From JBMOMT01 sp049324835 (lineage in GTDB: Bacteria > Chloroflexota > Anaerolineae > CAYNKW01): a stretch of DNA of 64,000 nucleotides. This document shows, piece after piece, positions 41,744-51,667 of this stretch. Position numbers and translations under genes: made by a program. Each line of letters begins with the position of its first letter. Position 1 is the first letter of the stretch. The stretch covers positions 186,001 to 250,000 of the forward strand of contig JBMOMT010000040.1 of assembly GCA_049324835.1 (NCBI GenBank), in the 5' to 3' direction. The notes beneath the pieces were generated by a model. The model was not told the origin of the DNA. It saw nothing but the letters and a program-made list of their open reading frames with translations, and searched no databases.

Positions 41744-44700
41744 TCACCGCGCCAGGGCCATTGCGGCCAGCGTCACCATGCGACCGGTGACGCCCAACCG
41801 CAGAGGCTGCACATCGTAGGCCAGCTCATCGGGCCAGTTGTCCTCACTGGCTCCACGCCAGGTCACCAACAGCGACGGGATGCCGGCCCGGAGAAAGGTC
41901 ACGTTATCACTCACCCTGGCCTGAGTCAGCCCAGAAGCCAACGCCTCCCACGGCGCACGGTAAAAATCGTCATTGCCGCCAACCACCTGGGAAGGATCGG
42001 TGAGTTCGGTGGGCACGGTGAGTTTGAGCCGCCCATCGACCAGGTCTTCGGCAACCTCCAGGATGAACAGCCACAACCCCTCTCGCTGCCGCAAACCCTG
42101 GGCTTCCATGTAATGGCCGCTGCCGCCGCCTACGGCATCCAGTTGCAGCACGGCGCGCGTTTTGTCCAGGGCAAAGACCGGATGAGCCAGATAATACTTT
42201 GATCCCCACATGCCCAACTCCTGGGCTTCCCAGGCGGCAAAGAGCACGCTGTGCCGGGGTCGATACCCCATCTCGTGCCACAGCCGCGCCATCTCGAGCA
42301 ACACAGCCACACCGCTGGCGTTGTCGTTCGCGCCGCTGTAACGTCGCCCGTCGGGATCGTCGCCGACATGGTCGTAATGGGCGCCCAGGATGATCACCTC
42401 CTGGCTCAGGACCGGGTCCGATCCAGGCAACAACCCCAACACATTGGCCGTGTGCACCGTCTGCGGCAGGCCCAGCGGAATCTCGACGTAAACTCGCACA
42501 CCGAGAGGCAACGCCGGCGGCGAGTTCTGCAGATCGGGCGGCGCATAGCCCATGATCTCCAACAAGTGACTGTAGCCATCCTGGGTCAGTTCCAGCACCG
42601 GTATGGCCGCCTCAGAAACAAAAGCCGCCGATAGAGGAGTCTTGACCAGGGCTTCCTTTTTGTTCTCGACGTTGCCGATCAAGATCAATGCCCCGGCGCC
42701 GTGCTCCACTGCCCGTTCGATCTCGGCCTCGACGTCGGTTTCACGGTCGCGGCGGCGCAGCGCGATCTTGCCGTCCAGGTTCAGCCCCTGGTAATGATCA
42801 TCACGCACCCACACCAACTCGCCTGTGATCCCACCCTGGCCGCCGGCGCCGGCGAGGAGCAACAGGAACTGCTCGCGGAAAACCAGCTCCACCAGCGCTC
42901 CACCCGCTGCATCGACGATCTCCAGGCGCGGCGCAGCCAGCAGGGTGGTGTAGCTGATGGGGAATCGCTGCAAAAAGGTGTGCTCGACACTGCCAGCCGG
43001 CGACGGGTCGCCAGCCGGCTGCAAACCATACTCGGCGAACCGGGCAGCGATGTAATCTGCGGCCAGTGCCGCGCCAGACGAACCGGCCTGACGGCCCGCC
43101 AGCTCGGGCCGGGACAGCCAGTCGACGTGTTCGAACGCCCGCTCTGGATCGAAGGCATTGGCCACCTCGACCCACTCTGGCAGGGTGTGCCCCACCGCCA
43201 GCGACTCGGCCCAGGCGGCCTCAAAATCGGCCAGGCTCTGCCCCACAGTGCGCCGCAGTGCGGCGTCGGCGTCGAGCCCCTGGGCATCGGCTTGCAGCAG
43301 GGTCGTCAGAGCGGAGCGACCATGCGTATAAACCAGGTAACGCACGCTGTCCCAGGCCTGCGCATCTGCCAGACGCGCCGCCTCTTCCGAAAGCTCCAGG
43401 CCAGCCGGGAGGGTGATCAGGCTGCCAGACTGTCTGCTTTGCACCGCCCGCAGCAGATCGGCAAGGCTCTGAGCCGCTGCCTGCTCGCCAAGCCCACCAT
43501 CGACGCGGCGGGCGAGATAGAGACTGGCTCCCCGGAGCAACCACTCGGAGCGCACGCCCATCTGGTGCAGCAGATGACGCGCCATCTGCACCGCCAGCGT
43601 GGCGCGATAATCCTCCGCAGAGGCCGATGGCCGCGGCCTGAGCCGGATCGACTCGCCCTGCGCCGTCCAGGCCTGCAGCCAATCTGAACGAGCCACAGCC
43701 GGCGAGAGGGAGGTCCGAAAGGCGTCGTCGCTGGCGAACAGTTTGATCGTCAGCGCCTGGGGTCGCGGCACACCCAGCTCCGCCGCCAGCGCGGCGTAAT
43801 CGGAGGCGGCCTGCTGAAGCAATGCCAACGCCAGCTCATGCTCTACCTGCGGGTAAAGGAGCGTCACCCCACCGGCCTGCGCCCTCTCGAACGGCAGGCC
43901 GGCCCAGCGATAGCCATCCCCGGCAGGGGTAAACCGTACCGTCAGGGTCACACCGCTCTGGGTGTGGCTGCCCCCGGCCAGACGGTACCGTAGCTGGACA
44001 CTCGCCAGCAGGCTGCCATCGTTTAGAAAGGCCCGCGGCGAGCCGGTCAGCTCAAAACTCTGCAAGGGCCGGTTTACCAGCCCGGCGAACCAGCTCTGCT
44101 CCTCGGCCAGCAGATGGGGCGCCTCTGGATCGACCGTGCGCAGAAAGGCCGCCTGGTCGCCAGTGAGCACCGCCGCCGAGCGAGCCGTCAGCAGGGCGTC
44201 CAAACCGGCCTGGGCCGCCGCCAACCGGGCCCGCCAGTCGGCCTGCCAGGCGGCTTGCAGGCCCGCCGCATCGGTGGTAAACACAGCCGAGAGTGCAGCG
44301 TCGAGCCCGGCCCCATCGCCGCACATCCCCTGATCGCAGGCCTGGCCCACAGCCTCGATGAGCTGCCCCAGGCCCAGCCAGCCCACCTGGCGCTGTAAAT
44401 AATCCACCGCCGCCCAGGCAGCGACCTCATCAGAAAGAGGTTTTTCTGCCTCCAGCGCTGCCTGCAACTGGGGCAGGTACTGTTGCTGGGCGGCAACAGC
44501 ATCTGCCTGAGCCTGCCATGCCAGCGGTAGACCCTGCCATAACCAGGGGGCAGCAGATTCGATCACACCCGCTTCGGCCATGGCCAGTTGCAGCAGCGCA
44601 CCGTCGAGGTGCGTGCTGTCGCTGATGGTGCTGCTATAGACCAGCTTGATCACCCCACGATCCACCCAGGTATCACCTCGAACGGGCAGCGAAAGGCCGG

Positions 44701-47700
44701 TGCTCTCCCAGAGGGCCTGAGAAGTGGGAAACAGCAGCAGTGTCGCCTCCACCTCAGCGGGCAGACCCAGCGTCGAGGCCATCTGGGCGTACCGATCGGC
44801 TGCCTGTTGACCCAAACCCTGCAAGCCCTGGGTTTTTTCCGGCGGGTGAGCCAGCGCGAAACCAGCCTCGCGCTCAACCCCGACCAGGTTTGGTCCGGCC
44901 CAACGCCAGCCCACCTCAGTGTAGACGAACCGTCCTTCGAGCGAGGCCTTTTCCTGTTTGGTCTGGCCATCGCTGAGATACGACAGCGCCATGCTCACGC
45001 GGGCAGTGGCGGCCCGCCCGGTGACCTGCACCTCAGAGGCGGTCATCTCGAAGGCGGTGGGCGAAAACGATTGGGCGTCGGCAAACCAGAAACGATCCAC
45101 CGTCTGTTGCTCTGGCAGCGAGGTGGCAAGAAAAGCCGCCAGATCACCTTCGGCCACGGCGGCGGCCCGCCGGGCCACCAGATCGTCGATGGCCGGTTCA
45201 CCCTCGCTGAGGCTCAGCACCGCCAGAGTGACGATCTGGCCAACGGTGTCGAGCTTGTGAGGCTCGATGACCTCCGGGGTGTCGCTGGGGCGGTGATAAT
45301 GGGGCGCCGATTCCAGTCCCTCGAACCAGATCAACAGGCTGGCCGGCACGCCGGCCCGGCGAAAGGGCACGTGATCGCTGCCGCCGGTATCGGTGATCTG
45401 GGTTTCAATGCCCAACGACCGGGCGATGGCGTGCAGCAGCACCGCCAGCTCGCCTTTACCATCGACATAGAGCACGTCGGCCCCGTCGCCGACCATATCG
45501 AGCTGTATCTTGGCCACGGTCTCGTCCAGCGGGTAGCGCGGATGGGCCACGTAATGGCCCGAGCCGAGCAGGCCCATCTCTTCGGCGTCCCAGGCGGCAA
45601 AGAGCACCGTGTGGCGCGGCACGTAGCCTTGCTCCTGCCAACTGCGGGCGATTTCCAGCAACACCGCCACGCCGGAGGCGTTGTCGTTGGCCCCCGGCCA
45701 GATGGTGCCATCGGGGGCCTGGCCCAGGTGATCGTAATGGGCGCCCAGGATGATGACCTGATCGGCGTAGGCCGGGTCGCGGCCGGGGATCACACCCAAC
45801 ACGTTGCGCCCCTGGCAACCCGCCACGGGACAGGTCTCGCGCCCGGCGGTGGTGACGTTCATGTGTACACGCGTCATCAGAGGAAAAGCATCAAAGTGGA
45901 TGGACAGATCGGCCACCGTTTTGCCGCTGCCCAACAGCAGCTCGTCGACCAGTGAAGGGAAAACGCGCAGCACAGGGATGGGCTCGGGCACCCAGTTCTC
46001 AAAATAGACATTACCAAAATCGGGCGGATGGTGTTCGGGATCGGTGAGCAGCAGCAGCCCGGCCGCGCCGTGTTCCAAAACGTTGCGCGTCGTTTCATAG
46101 ATCGACCCATCGCGGCAGAGCACGATCTTGTCCATCACATCCAGGCTATCCAGATCGGCGTGGGTGCAGTTGTTGGCCCACACCACCGGGCCGCTGGCGC
46201 TCCCCGCGGCGGCGTAACCCCGCACGATGGCCGAAAAATCGCGATGCAACACGTAATCGTCGTAGCGTGCGCCGTCTGGCCCCTCTATAACCAGGGAGGG
46301 CAGCGCCGCCAGGGTCACCAGTTCCAGCGGAAAGGACTGGAAAAAGGCGCCGTCGTCGCCGGCAGGCTGCAAGCCGTACTCGGCAAACCTGGCGGCGATG
46401 TAATCGCCGGCAGCCCAGCCCTGAGGAGAACCGGCGTAACGTCCCAGGAAAGGTGGGCCGGTCAGAGTTTGGAGTTGGGCCAGAGCCTGCCCGGCGTCGA
46501 ACGTGGCGGCCAGCGCCAACAGATCGCCAGAGGTCACGATCGGGCCTGGCCGGTAGGCTACCGTTTCGACGACGGGCGTGGCGACGGCAGCAACCTGTCC
46601 CTGGCTGTCTGTTGCTGTCGCGCCTGCCTCGGCAGCCGCCGATTGGGTGGCCTGAGCAAACAGGGGGGCCAGATCGACCTGAGCGTCTGAGCCTGCCAGG
46701 CGATTCTGCCACAACACCAGTCCACCGGCCCAGGCCAGCAGCAACAACCAGACGAGGGCCAGCGTCAGGGCAGGGCTCAGTCGAGACGCCAGCCGCCGCG
46801 GCCACCACGGCCGCAGGTCGTCGCTGGTTTCGCCCAGCAGCAGCGGCTGGCGGCGGCGGTAGCTGAGCGTGCGCCACAGCCACTCCATGGGGCCAAACTG
46901 GTAACGATCGAACCACCACGCGCTGAGCCGAATCTGGAGAGAGTAGAGGATGACCGTCAGCAGCAGGCCCCAGGCCGGGCCCACCTGGCCGTACAATCCC
47001 AGACCGTAACCGGCAAAGAGCAGCGAGCAGATCAGCGATTGCAGCAAATAGTTGCTCAGCGCGCTGCGCCCGACATTGGCCAGCGGGGCCAATCGCCGGC
47101 GCCACGTTTCCCGGCGGCTCAACAGGACGATGGCGGTCACGTAAAAGAGCATCAGCGCCGGTGCGCCCAGAGTGCGGGAACCAACCGCCACCAACGTGCC
47201 GTATTCTCGCGGCGCCCATGCCGGCCAGACGATGGTCGAGACAAAAACGCCGTTCAACAGCACGCCGATGACCAATCCCAGCCACATCACCGCCCGCACC
47301 AGGGGCAGGTGACGCTCGATCTGTTGGAAAATCTCTCGTTTGCCCACATAGAGACCCAGCAGGAACATGGCGAAAACATCGCCATAATACAACAGCCAGG
47401 AAAGGCTGCCCAGGAAATCCTGGAGCCGCAGACGGCTGACCTCCAGGAAATTGCCGCTGGCATAGACACTCTCTGGATAGGTAGAACTGCGCATAAAGGC
47501 GGTCAGGTTGGCCCAGCCATTACGCACGGCATCCAATGCCTCGCCCGGCACGACCAGCGCAAAGCGGAACGCCAGCGCCAGCACGGCTGCCGCCAGCACC
47601 ACACGGGGCGAGCGTTTGCGAAAGAGCAGCAACAAAAAGCCCAACAGCGCGTAGGCGGTGAGGATATCACCCTGCCAGAACAAGATGCCGTGTAACACGC

Positions 47701-48598
47701 CCAAGACCAGCAGAACGATCAGGCGGCGCACGTAGAGCGACAGGAACCGCCCCCCCCTGGCCTGCGCCCGCGACATCTGCACCGACATGCCCCAGCCGAA
47801 AAGAAAAGAGAACAGGGTGTAGAATTTGGCCTGGATCAGGAATCGGATGAACAGCATGGTCGCCCGATCGATGACACCGCTGTAGCGCTGAAAATCGAGT
47901 CCATGCCCGGCAAAACCGCTCATGTTGAAGGCCAACACGCCGAAAAGCGCAAAACCGCGCAGGATGTCCACCACGTCGATGCGCTCGCTCGCCTGCACCG
48001 GCGCGACTCGCGCCGGCGCCGGCTGTGCGGCAGACTGAGGGCGAGTGGGTTGAGCCGGCGACGGCTGAACGGCCAGCGGCGGGCTCGGCTCTTTGACCGC
48101 CGCCGCCCGCCCCTGCCAGGCCTGGGCAAACGACGTCAGGTCTGTGGTCGATGCCAGCGCGCCGGCGATCTGTTGGCAATTGGCTTTGGCGGCTGCGATG
48201 CGGGGCAACAGCTCTCGTTTGGCTTCCGCCGCCACCGGCCTCTGAGCCACACGCCGACCGGCGGCGCTCAACGCGCCGCGCAGCGCGGCCAGCGCCGCGG
48301 CAGGGTCATCGGTTTGAAAACAGATCGTCAGCAGCGATACGCCTGCCCGGCGGCAGAGCCGCTCATAGAGAGCGTCGCGCTCGGACTCGGGCATAAAAGC
48401 GACCGCCCCACTCTCGGCCCGGCCCGCCAGACCCTTGAAGCGTAGCGCGATGCCCAGCTCCGGGTAAAGCCGATCCACCCAGAGCTGGCTATCGGTCTCT
48501 GCGTCTCTCAGCCAGTCCGGCGCAGCGCCATCGACGACGATGAAATGGCCCAGGATGCGTTCGATGATCTCTAACCAGGCTTCAACCATTTGCGACAT
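41744..48598 (-). CDS. Giant DUF418 membrane protein with two M28 peptidase domains
   Basis: 2,284 residues from the ATG at 48598 (MSQMVEAWLEII; GAGGG five bases upstream). Order: N-terminal domain of ~170 residues, Pro-rich linker, DUF418 membrane domain (RIDVVDILRGFALFGVLAFNM to about residue 585), one more span, then PA-like insert plus M28 peptidase 1, two repeated segments resembling peptidase-MA domains without HExxH, and M28 peptidase 2. M28-1 keeps all zinc and catalytic residues (AHYDHLG, Asp972, Glu1006-Glu1007, QLDMVG, His1076). M28-2 has AHYDHVG and Asp2092 but Gln2126 for the catalytic Glu and Asn2232 for the last His. Likely membrane-anchored extracellular aminopeptidase. Confidence 0.85.
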   Translation of the reverse strand: MSQMVEAWLEIIERILGHFIVVDGAAPDWLRDAETDSQLWVDRLYPELGIALRFKGLAGRAESGAVAFMPESERDALYERLCRRAGVSLLTICFQTDDPAAALAALRGALSAAGRRVAQRPVAAEAKRELLPRIAAAKANCQQIAGALASTTDLTSFAQAWQGRAAAVKEPSPPLAVQPSPAQPTRPQSAAQPAPARVAPVQASERIDVVDILRGFALFGVLAFNMSGFAGHGLDFQRYSGVIDRATMLFIRFLIQAKFYTLFSFLFGWGMSVQMSRAQARGGRFLSLYVRRLIVLLVLGVLHGILFWQGDILTAYALLGFLLLLFRKRSPRVVLAAAVLALAFRFALVVPGEALDAVRNGWANLTAFMRSSTYPESVYASGNFLEVSRLRLQDFLGSLSWLLYYGDVFAMFLLGLYVGKREIFQQIERHLPLVRAVMWLGLVIGVLLNGVFVSTIVWPAWAPREYGTLVAVGSRTLGAPALMLFYVTAIVLLSRRETWRRRLAPLANVGRSALSNYLLQSLICSLLFAGYGLGLYGQVGPAWGLLLTVILYSLQIRLSAWWFDRYQFGPMEWLWRTLSYRRRQPLLLGETSDDLRPWWPRRLASRLSPALTLALVWLLLLAWAGGLVLWQNRLAGSDAQVDLAPLFAQATQSAAAEAGATATDSQGQVAAVATPVVETVAYRPGPIVTSGDLLALAATFDAGQALAQLQTLTGPPFLGRYAGSPQGWAAGDYIAARFAEYGLQPAGDDGAFFQSFPLELVTLAALPSLVIEGPDGARYDDYVLHRDFSAIVRGYAAAGSASGPVVWANNCTHADLDSLDVMDKIVLCRDGSIYETTRNVLEHGAAGLLLLTDPEHHPPDFGNVYFENWVPEPIPVLRVFPSLVDELLLGSGKTVADLSIHFDAFPLMTRVHMNVTTAGRETCPVAGCQGRNVLGVIPGRDPAYADQVIILGAHYDHLGQAPDGTIWPGANDNASGVAVLLEIARSWQEQGYVPRHTVLFAAWDAEEMGLLGSGHYVAHPRYPLDETVAKIQLDMVGDGADVLYVDGKGELAVLLHAIARSLGIETQITDTGGSDHVPFRRAGVPASLLIWFEGLESAPHYHRPSDTPEVIEPHKLDTVGQIVTLAVLSLSEGEPAIDDLVARRAAAVAEGDLAAFLATSLPEQQTVDRFWFADAQSFSPTAFEMTASEVQVTGRAATARVSMALSYLSDGQTKQEKASLEGRFVYTEVGWRWAGPNLVGVEREAGFALAHPPEKTQGLQGLGQQAADRYAQMASTLGLPAEVEATLLLFPTSQALWESTGLSLPVRGDTWVDRGVIKLVYSSTISDSTHLDGALLQLAMAEAGVIESAAPWLWQGLPLAWQAQADAVAAQQQYLPQLQAALEAEKPLSDEVAAWAAVDYLQRQVGWLGLGQLIEAVGQACDQGMCGDGAGLDAALSAVFTTDAAGLQAAWQADWRARLAAAQAGLDALLTARSAAVLTGDQAAFLRTVDPEAPHLLAEEQSWFAGLVNRPLQSFELTGSPRAFLNDGSLLASVQLRYRLAGGSHTQSGVTLTVRFTPAGDGYRWAGLPFERAQAGGVTLLYPQVEHELALALLQQAASDYAALAAELGVPRPQALTIKLFASDDAFRTSLSPAVARSDWLQAWTAQGESIRLRPRPSASAEDYRATLAVQMARHLLHQMGVRSEWLLRGASLYLARRVDGGLGEQAAAQSLADLLRAVQSRQSGSLITLPAGLELSEEAARLADAQAWDSVRYLVYTHGRSALTTLLQADAQGLDADAALRRTVGQSLADFEAAWAESLAVGHTLPEWVEVANAFDPERAFEHVDWLSRPELAGRQAGSSGAALAADYIAARFAEYGLQPAGDPSPAGSVEHTFLQRFPISYTTLLAAPRLEIVDAAGGALVELVFREQFLLLLAGAGGQGGITGELVWVRDDHYQGLNLDGKIALRRRDRETDVEAEIERAVEHGAGALILIGNVENKKEALVKTPLSAAFVSEAAIPVLELTQDGYSHLLEIMGYAPPDLQNSPPALPLGVRVYVEIPLGLPQTVHTANVLGLLPGSDPVLSQEVIILGAHYDHVGDDPDGRRYSGANDNASGVAVLLEMARLWHEMGYRPRHSVLFAAWEAQELGMWGSKYYLAHPVFALDKTRAVLQLDAVGGGSGHYMEAQGLRQREGLWLFILEVAEDLVDGRLKLTVPTELTDPSQVVGGNDDFYRAPWEALASGLTQARVSDNVTFLRAGIPSLLVTWRGASEDNWPDELAYDVQPLRLGVTGRMVTLAAMALAR

Positions 48599-48612
48599 AA
48601 GGCCCTCACGTA

Positions 48613-48936
48613 CTATGGCGGCGTCAGGCTGAGCTGATCCACCTGCACCCAACCCGAACCCGCCTCGGATTCGATCTGATACCAGAGCTGATCGTCCGTC
48701 AGCGCCAAAGCGATCGGCCTGACAGCCGCGCCGCGCTCCATCATGGCCGCGACGCCGCTCTTTTGATCCGGCTGGTCAAACAAGACGACCACCCTGCTCC
48801 GACCGGCCAGAAACACGGTCGGCGATTCCTCTGACCGCGCCCGGGCCTGCGCCCCCAGGCCAGCGGTCGCCGCCAACAGCGCCAGTGTCGCCAGCCCTGC
48901 CAGCAGCCATAAAAGACCCCACACCCTTTTTTTCAT
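48613..48936 (-). CDS. Small secreted SH3-like protein
   Basis: 107 residues from the ATG at 48936 (MKKRVWGLLWLLAGLATLALL), a signal peptide or N-terminal anchor. The mature part (RSRVVVLFDQPDQKSGVAAMMERGAAVRPI ... LWYQIESEAGSGWVQVDQL) has the strand pattern and closing GWV of a bacterial SH3 domain. Fourteen bases upstream of the giant M28 gene and in the same operon. SH3b domains bind peptidoglycan stems or act as small interaction modules; the partner is unknown. Confidence 0.6.
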   Translation of the reverse strand: MKKRVWGLLWLLAGLATLALLAATAGLGAQARARSEESPTVFLAGRSRVVVLFDQPDQKSGVAAMMERGAAVRPIALALTDDQLWYQIESEAGSGWVQVDQLSLTPP

Positions 48937-48963
48937 CACGGCAACCTTGCTTGTAGACTCGTT

Positions 48964-49098
48964 AGATCCAATTTTTAGACCTGACAGGTTTTTCATAGTG
49001 GCATAACCAGCAAAATCATCTCGATTATCAACTGCATTGGCCCCAAAAAGTGTCTCTAAAAACCTGTCAGGTCTTGTAGCCCTCAAGAATTTGGATCT
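48964..49098. repeat. 135-bp palindromic element inside the permease-peptidase operon
   Basis: Outer arms AGATCCAA (48964-48971) and complement (49091-49098); inner perfect 17-base arms AGACCTGACAGGTTTTT (48977-48993) and complement (49058-49074). It occupies nearly the whole gap between the permease-peptidase fusion and the SH3-like gene. Small size, inverted ends and no coding capacity suit a MITE or REP-like element. Confidence 0.75.
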
Positions 49099-49111
49099 GC
49101 TGAGACTCGTA

Positions 49112-51667
49112 TCAGTACTCGGTCTCCCGCACCACCTTGGTCAGGGTAAAAACCACAGCCTCACCGAGCGATTGAAACCTGGCCTGGTCGATGCGCGCCA
49201 GTATATCCTGATCCGGCGGGACGTCTGCGTCGGCCCAGGAAAAGTAGAGCCAACCCACCTCCGGCAGGCGGACCGCATCGTCTGGCAACGGCAGATCGGT
49301 GAGGGCGTCGGCCGGCGCGATACCCAGGGCGGCCGCCGACTCGATCAACAAATCGGTCAGGCGGCGGTCAGAACCGGGATGGATGACCAGCGCATCCCCG
49401 CCGGCTGCCACGTTTTCCGGCTGGACGATCAGAACCGGTTCCAGAGGGTTGGCGGTGCGTAATTGGGAGAGATGCCGGTAATTCGAGTTGGTCGCCAGGT
49501 ACGCCTCGATGCCCGGATCGGTCAACTGCGCGCCGCCCCAGGCCACAAAAAGCACCGAGCGCCGCGAGTCCAGGTTTTGCTCCTGCCACAGCCGGGCGAT
49601 CTCGAGCAGCATGCCCACGCCAGAGGCGTTGCGGTTGGCCGCCGGAAAGACGACGCCGTCCCACTCCTGGCCCAGGCCATCGTAATGGGCAAACAGCACC
49701 ACCACCTCTGACGCCAAGTTGTAATCGGAGCCTTGTTTGTAACCCAACACACAGGGAATCTCGATCTCTTGAGGCTGGCTCAACGCCAGCGACATACGCA
49801 CGCGGACATCGAGGTCACGCACGAACCAGCCAGGCCCGGCCTGCTCCGCCGGCGCCTCGTCGAGCAGCAGCCCGGCCACCCTGCTGCCCACTTGCGCCAG
49901 CAGGGCATCGGCCACGGCGGGCCGGATGCGGTAGATGGGTATGATCGGGCGGCGCAGGGAAGCGCCTGCCGCATCGAGCAACTGTATCTGCGAGCGCACC
50001 TCGTCGCGGCCCTGGCCCACAACCCACAGCACACCCCGCGCGCCCCGGATCAGCGCCTCGTCGGCAAAGTCGGCCGGCGCGTTACCCTGCTGCAGCAACA
50101 CGATGCGGCCTCGCAGGTCCAGGCCCTTAAAATCCTGCCAGCCATAGTCTTGCGGCAGGCGCGAAAAGCCAACAAAGGCCAGCGGCGCTTCCACCTGACC
50201 GCCGCCGCCGTGCCCTTCGATGACATAACCGAAATCGAGCTGATGGCGGAACGATTGCACCGGGTTGCCATCGCCGCCCAGCAGCGCCAACCCCGGCTGC
50301 TCCACAGGCGTCACCAGCCGCACCTGAAGCGGATGGATGTAACTGCCAGCTTTGCCGCCGGGGATCAGACCATAGGTCTCGAACCTGTCGGCGATATAAG
50401 CCGCCGCCGCGGCTCCGCCCGCCTGGCCGACGCCGCGGCCATCCATATCACTCAGGGCCTGCACGTGGGCAAAAGCTGCCTGACCGTTAAAAGCGCCGGC
50501 CACTTTGGCAAACCAGGGCGCAGCGCCGGTATTATTGACGATAAACACCGTCGCCAGCGATACGGCAGCAAATACCAGCAGCATACGTTTGCGTAACAGA
50601 AACGCCGTGTTGATGCTGGCCCGCTCGATCAGGCGGCGCAGGCCCTCGCCCAGGGCGTTGAAACCCACCACCGCCACGAAAAAGGCCGCCGCCGGTGGCA
50701 ATACCACGTAAGGCCTGGAACGCAGCCAGCGGAACCCCTCGGCCAGCATGGCCCCCCATTCCGGCACCTCGACCACCGTCTCGATCTTGACGGTGAACGG
50801 GTCGAGCTCGACGGCAAACTCGGAGCCGCCCCCGATGTACACCCCCACGAAACCCAGCTCACCCAGGAGCATCATCACCGCGCCCATCTCTAAAAAAGCG
50901 ATCACCAACAATTGGGGCAGGATGTTGGGCAACACGTGGCGCACCGCGATCTGCAAACCACTCAGGCCGGAGGCCCAGGCGCCTTCGATGTAGGGCATCT
51001 TGCGCAAGACCAGAAACTCGCTGCGGATGTATTGGGCGATCTCGGTCCAGCCCACGGCGGCCAGGGCAACGATGAACACCGGCAAGCCTCTGCGGATGTC
51101 CAGGGCAAAGATGAGCATCATGCAACTGATCAGCATGGGCACCGAAATGATCACGCCGCTGACGCCCATGATGATCTGATCGGCAGTGCCGCCCTCGTTC
51201 CAGCCGGCGATGCCACCCAGCAGCAGGCCCAGCAGCAGACGCACCATGGTGATAAAGGCGCAGGCCACCAGGGTGTTACGCGCGCCGTGCATCAACAGGC
51301 TGAGCAGATCGTTGCCCCAGCGATCGGTGCCCCAGGGAAATTCCTCGGAAGGCGGCAGTGGGGGACTGATGAACTCGCCTTTTTGCACGTCGTAATGAGG
51401 CACGATATGCTGCCCACCGATGTAAGGATTCTCGGGCGCCCAGATCGGCCCGAACAACACCAGCAGGAACAGGGCCACCACGACGACGAAACCGATCAAC
51501 AGCGGCAGATTGGTGATCAGATCGCGGCAAGAAAGCCGTCCGCGGGCGCCCGCCGGCGCGCTGCCGTTAGAACTCGCGTCTTGATCCTGGGTTGGACGCC
51601 GGAGGCTCTCCAGCCTGGAGCGGGGGTTGAGGAATTGAGCAGCGATGCGTTTCAAAAAATCGGTCAT
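49112..51667 (-). CDS. DppC-like ABC permease fused to a degenerate M28 peptidase domain
   Basis: 851 residues from the ATG at 51667, overlapping the upstream permease stop (ATGA). Residues 1-~310 are a dipeptide/oligopeptide ABC permease of the DppC type: first span LLIGFVVVVALFLLVLF, then PWGTDRWGNDLLSLLMHGARNTLVACAF and an EAA-like loop EGAWASGLSGLQIAVRHVLPNIL. After two further spans (~330-400) comes an extracytoplasmic M28-like domain with AHYDGLG but NRNASG (Arg679 for the bridging Asp) and WGGAQL (Ala713-Gln714 for Glu-Glu). The zinc site is thus lost, so this part probably binds rather than cuts peptides (inference). Confidence 0.85.
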   Translation of the reverse strand: MTDFLKRIAAQFLNPRSRLESLRRPTQDQDASSNGSAPAGARGRLSCRDLITNLPLLIGFVVVVALFLLVLFGPIWAPENPYIGGQHIVPHYDVQKGEFISPPLPPSEEFPWGTDRWGNDLLSLLMHGARNTLVACAFITMVRLLLGLLLGGIAGWNEGGTADQIIMGVSGVIISVPMLISCMMLIFALDIRRGLPVFIVALAAVGWTEIAQYIRSEFLVLRKMPYIEGAWASGLSGLQIAVRHVLPNILPQLLVIAFLEMGAVMMLLGELGFVGVYIGGGSEFAVELDPFTVKIETVVEVPEWGAMLAEGFRWLRSRPYVVLPPAAAFFVAVVGFNALGEGLRRLIERASINTAFLLRKRMLLVFAAVSLATVFIVNNTGAAPWFAKVAGAFNGQAAFAHVQALSDMDGRGVGQAGGAAAAAYIADRFETYGLIPGGKAGSYIHPLQVRLVTPVEQPGLALLGGDGNPVQSFRHQLDFGYVIEGHGGGGQVEAPLAFVGFSRLPQDYGWQDFKGLDLRGRIVLLQQGNAPADFADEALIRGARGVLWVVGQGRDEVRSQIQLLDAAGASLRRPIIPIYRIRPAVADALLAQVGSRVAGLLLDEAPAEQAGPGWFVRDLDVRVRMSLALSQPQEIEIPCVLGYKQGSDYNLASEVVVLFAHYDGLGQEWDGVVFPAANRNASGVGMLLEIARLWQEQNLDSRRSVLFVAWGGAQLTDPGIEAYLATNSNYRHLSQLRTANPLEPVLIVQPENVAAGGDALVIHPGSDRRLTDLLIESAAALGIAPADALTDLPLPDDAVRLPEVGWLYFSWADADVPPDQDILARIDQARFQSLGEAVVFTLTKVVRETEY

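Noticed and set aside
48080..48598. Nuclease-like (PD-(D/E)xK) reading of the N-terminal domain of the giant protein
   Set aside because: Some acidic and Lys residues could fit, but I cannot place a convincing catalytic motif and the membrane context argues against it.
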